Position numbers and translations under genes: made by a program. From NCBI GenBank assembly GCA_011052255.1, contig DRJJ01000221.1, positions 1-15,985 of the forward strand: a stretch of DNA of 15,985 nucleotides, written 5' to 3'. The DNA comes from Gammaproteobacteria bacterium (GTDB lineage: Bacteria; Pseudomonadota; Gammaproteobacteria; DRJJ01). The notes under the pieces were generated by a model, which made no database searches, had not been told where the DNA came from, and saw only the letters and a program-made list of their open reading frames with translations. This document shows, in pieces, positions 14,443 to 15,985 of this stretch; the first letter of the stretch is position 1, and each line of letters starts with the position of its first letter.

Positions 14443-15364
14443 AACCCAGTTGTTTATTGGAATCACCAGCTATGGATGCGAATACATCCAGCGCTTCCAT
14501 TCCCAGGCTCTGTTTCCATTTTTCATCGAGTCTGATTTCACTGGTAGAACCTAATCTCATTGAGTTTCCCAGAATATGATGGCTGGTATTCCTGAAATCA
14601 GTATTTACCAGAGATTTATCTATGCCAATAAACTCAAAAATATCAGTTAGCACAGCATCTGGCTCCTGGCACAAATCCTCATATACGACCGACATTAGCT
14701 GCTCGGGCAGCAAGTATGTTTCCATTTTCCGTATTTCGTTAATAGAATGTAACCACTCTTTAGCCGCTATATTCATTCCGACTTCATAATGTCGCATAAA
14801 GGAATTAGTTACACCTCTGCCATCACGTATCAGATTAATAACTTTTACATTCCAAAGTCCGGACTGATTCAGAAATTGCAGCCGTACAGGATCTTTAGAA
14901 CCATCAAGAAAAACTCTACCGCCCTGTAGCTCGCATACAGCAGCTATCATTTTTTCTATCTTGTCAAGTATGTCTGATCGTTTTTTCATACAATCAGACA
15001 TCAGCGAGAAAGCTGATTTCCTTGAAAACTCAAACAGTCTGCCTCTCACGCTCGAATGCAGCAACTTGTTACATAGTTTTGACTCTGATTTAAAGTTTGT
15101 TCCAAATTGGTGAAAATCCAGTGGTGCATTTTGTTCCTGCATGCTTTCCTGCAAGTGACTCCAGAACTGGCATTCCTTTAGCAAAGACCCGCATGAACAG
15201 GAATAGCTATCTATGTCACCCATTGAGGTAGCCTTCAATTCACCTATGGTTGAGATTTCAGGATGCGTCGCCAAAAGATAGGTCAACAAGGTTGACCCGG
15301 AGTAACTGGGTGACATGATATAAATCAGATCACGCTTATTCCCGCTATTATTCGAATTATTCAT
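14435..15364 (-). CDS. PAPS-dependent sulfotransferase family protein
   Basis: A 309-residue cytoplasmic sulfotransferase. The 5'-phosphosulfate-binding loop SPSYSGSTLLTYLLATHPEI (18-37) is the P-loop-like motif of the family, and the 3'-phosphate-binding region is VKVINLIRDGRGVTNSF (173-189, Arg180 and Ser188). VFLDGSKDP (151-159) and VYEDL (227-231) are further family blocks. It would transfer sulfate from 3'-phosphoadenosine 5'-phosphosulfate to a hydroxyl or amine of a sugar (or lipid) precursor. Residues 55-68 carry a cysteine cluster, CSCG...C..FW (Cys56, Cys58 and Cys65), which I recall in other bacterial members. The ATG at 15364 has AGGG 6 nt upstream. It is first in the polysaccharide operon, 53 nt after purA, and no PAPS synthesis genes are in the window. 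Confidence 0.87.
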   Translation of the reverse strand: MNNSNNSGNKRDLIYIMSPSYSGSTLLTYLLATHPEISTIGELKATSMGDIDSYSCSCGSLLKECQFWSHLQESMQEQNAPLDFHQFGTNFKSESKLCNKLLHSSVRGRLFEFSRKSAFSLMSDCMKKRSDILDKIEKMIAAVCELQGGRVFLDGSKDPVRLQFLNQSGLWNVKVINLIRDGRGVTNSFMRHYEVGMNIAAKEWLHSINEIRKMETYLLPEQLMSVVYEDLCQEPDAVLTDIFEFIGIDKSLVNTDFRNTSHHILGNSMRLGSTSEIRLDEKWKQSLGMEALDVFASIAGDSNKQLGYE

Positions 15365-15417
15365 GCAAGCCCTGTTATTATTCGTTTGGTTATGGCTATA
15401 TGTTCAGTCTGGTAAAC

Positions 15418-15985
15418 TTAGTCAAAAGGGTGTCGCAAAACGATTGTTTCTACCCGGTCAGGGCCGGTAGAGATAATATCCACCGGTGTTTCTACAATAT
15501 CTTCAATCCGTTTCAGGTAGGCCCGGGCATTTTCCGGTAAGCCATCATAGTTCTGTACACCTACCGTTGACTCATCCCAGCCTGGCAAGTCTTCATAGAC
15601 AGGCTTGCATGCCTCAATGGCTTCGGCACCAACCGGGGGAACTTCTACCAGCTCGCCATTATACTGATATCCGGTACAGACACGTATGGTCTTCAGACCA
15701 TCCAGCACATCCAGCTTGGTGATGCAAAGACCGCTGATACTGTTTATACGGACTGCCCGGCGCAGGGATACGGCATCAAACCAGCCACAGCGACGTGCAC
15801 GACCAGTTGTCGCACCAAACTCATGCCCCTGTGTTGCCATATGCTCACCGGCTGCGTCCTGGTGCTGCTCTCCGTCATAAAGCTCTGTTGGGAACGGGCC
15901 GCTACCGACACGAGTTGTGTATGCCTTGGTGATACCCAGTACATAATCCAGGTCCAGCGGGCCACTGCCACTGCCGCAGGCCGCA
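15418..15985 (-). CDS. purA: Adenylosuccinate synthetase, C-terminal part (cut by window edge)
   Basis: The last 188 residues or so of the roughly 430-residue enzyme that joins IMP and aspartate with GTP in AMP synthesis. The frame is open to the window's right edge and reads through DYVLGITKAYTTRVGSGPFPTEL, GATTGRARRCGW (the aspartate/IMP loop), INSISGLCITKLDVLDGLK (guanine-specifying KLDVLDG), PGWDES and DIISTGPDR near the C-terminus, ending at TAA 15420-15418. An ATG at 15840 is internal, not the start. The composition by eye is more GC-rich than the downstream genes. It has no evident terminator before the sulfotransferase. Confidence 0.96.
   Translation of the reverse strand, partial: AACGSGSGPLDLDYVLGITKAYTTRVGSGPFPTELYDGEQHQDAAGEHMATQGHEFGATTGRARRCGWFDAVSLRRAVRINSISGLCITKLDVLDGLKTIRVCTGYQYNGELVEVPPVGAEAIEACKPVYEDLPGWDESTVGVQNYDGLPENARAYLKRIEDIVETPVDIISTGPDRVETIVLRHPFD

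Noticed and set aside
3199..15364. Exosortase (XrtA/PEP-CTERM) type exopolysaccharide cluster
   Set aside because: The deacetylase and glycosyltransferases superficially fit, but no exosortase, PEP-CTERM protein or Prs-type regulator is visible, and flippase plus Wzy_C points to a Wzx/Wzy-type pathway.
15744..15971. 75-codon minus-strand open frame over the end of purA
   Set aside because: Out of frame with the clear PurA reading frame and has no independent support.

Overview
The window looks like part of a gammaproteobacterial chromosome (inferred from the PurA, Pgm and Ugd sequence style, not proven) carrying a surface or extracellular polysaccharide locus between two housekeeping or precursor genes. 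At the right edge, on the minus strand, is the C-terminal part of purA (adenylosuccinate synthetase). At the left edge, also on the minus strand, are the first codons of a UDP-glucose 6-dehydrogenase (ugd).

Layout, right to left. Downstream of purA lies a tightly packed minus-strand run of six genes: a PAPS-type sulfotransferase (15364-14435), a CelD/BcsL-type GNAT acyltransferase (14442-13312, overlapping the previous stop by 8 nt), a Wzx-type flippase (13308-11740), two GT4 glycosyltransferases (11695-10559 and 10533-9310) and a NodB-type polysaccharide deacetylase (9305-8229). A plus-strand gene (6370-8142) then encodes a secreted right-handed beta-helix protein, with a TATAAT promoter, a three-copy ATTGTANCA motif upstream and a good intrinsic terminator. 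Facing away from it on the minus strand are a third GT4 glycosyltransferase (5932-4763) and an O-antigen ligase/polymerase-type (Wzy_C) membrane protein (4659-3199). Converging on these are a plus-strand FN3 lipoprotein gene (2668-3084), with a near-consensus CRP site about 150 bp upstream, and phosphoglucomutase (643-2277), with an 18-bp perfect palindrome just before its start. Between pgm and ugd is a gene-poor stretch with a small unrecognised ORF that appears broken by an in-frame amber codon.

How it works together (inference from families). Pgm and Ugd would supply glucose-1-phosphate-derived UDP-glucose and UDP-glucuronate. Three GT4 enzymes would build a lipid-linked repeat unit, which the GNAT enzyme, sulfotransferase and deacetylase could decorate. 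The flippase would move the unit across the inner membrane and the Wzy_C protein would polymerise or ligate it. The beta-helix protein and lipoprotein would act outside the cytoplasm or at the outer membrane. The combination points to a possibly sulfated, partly deacylated polysaccharide. No priming glycosyltransferase, Wzz/Wzc copolymerase, Wza exporter or exosortase is in the window, so the locus is incomplete here. I see no tRNA, rRNA, CRISPR array, IS element or phage gene. Most novel-looking points are regulatory (triple repeat, palindrome, CRP site) plus the sulfotransferase-containing gene combination; I cannot show that it is an undescribed system.
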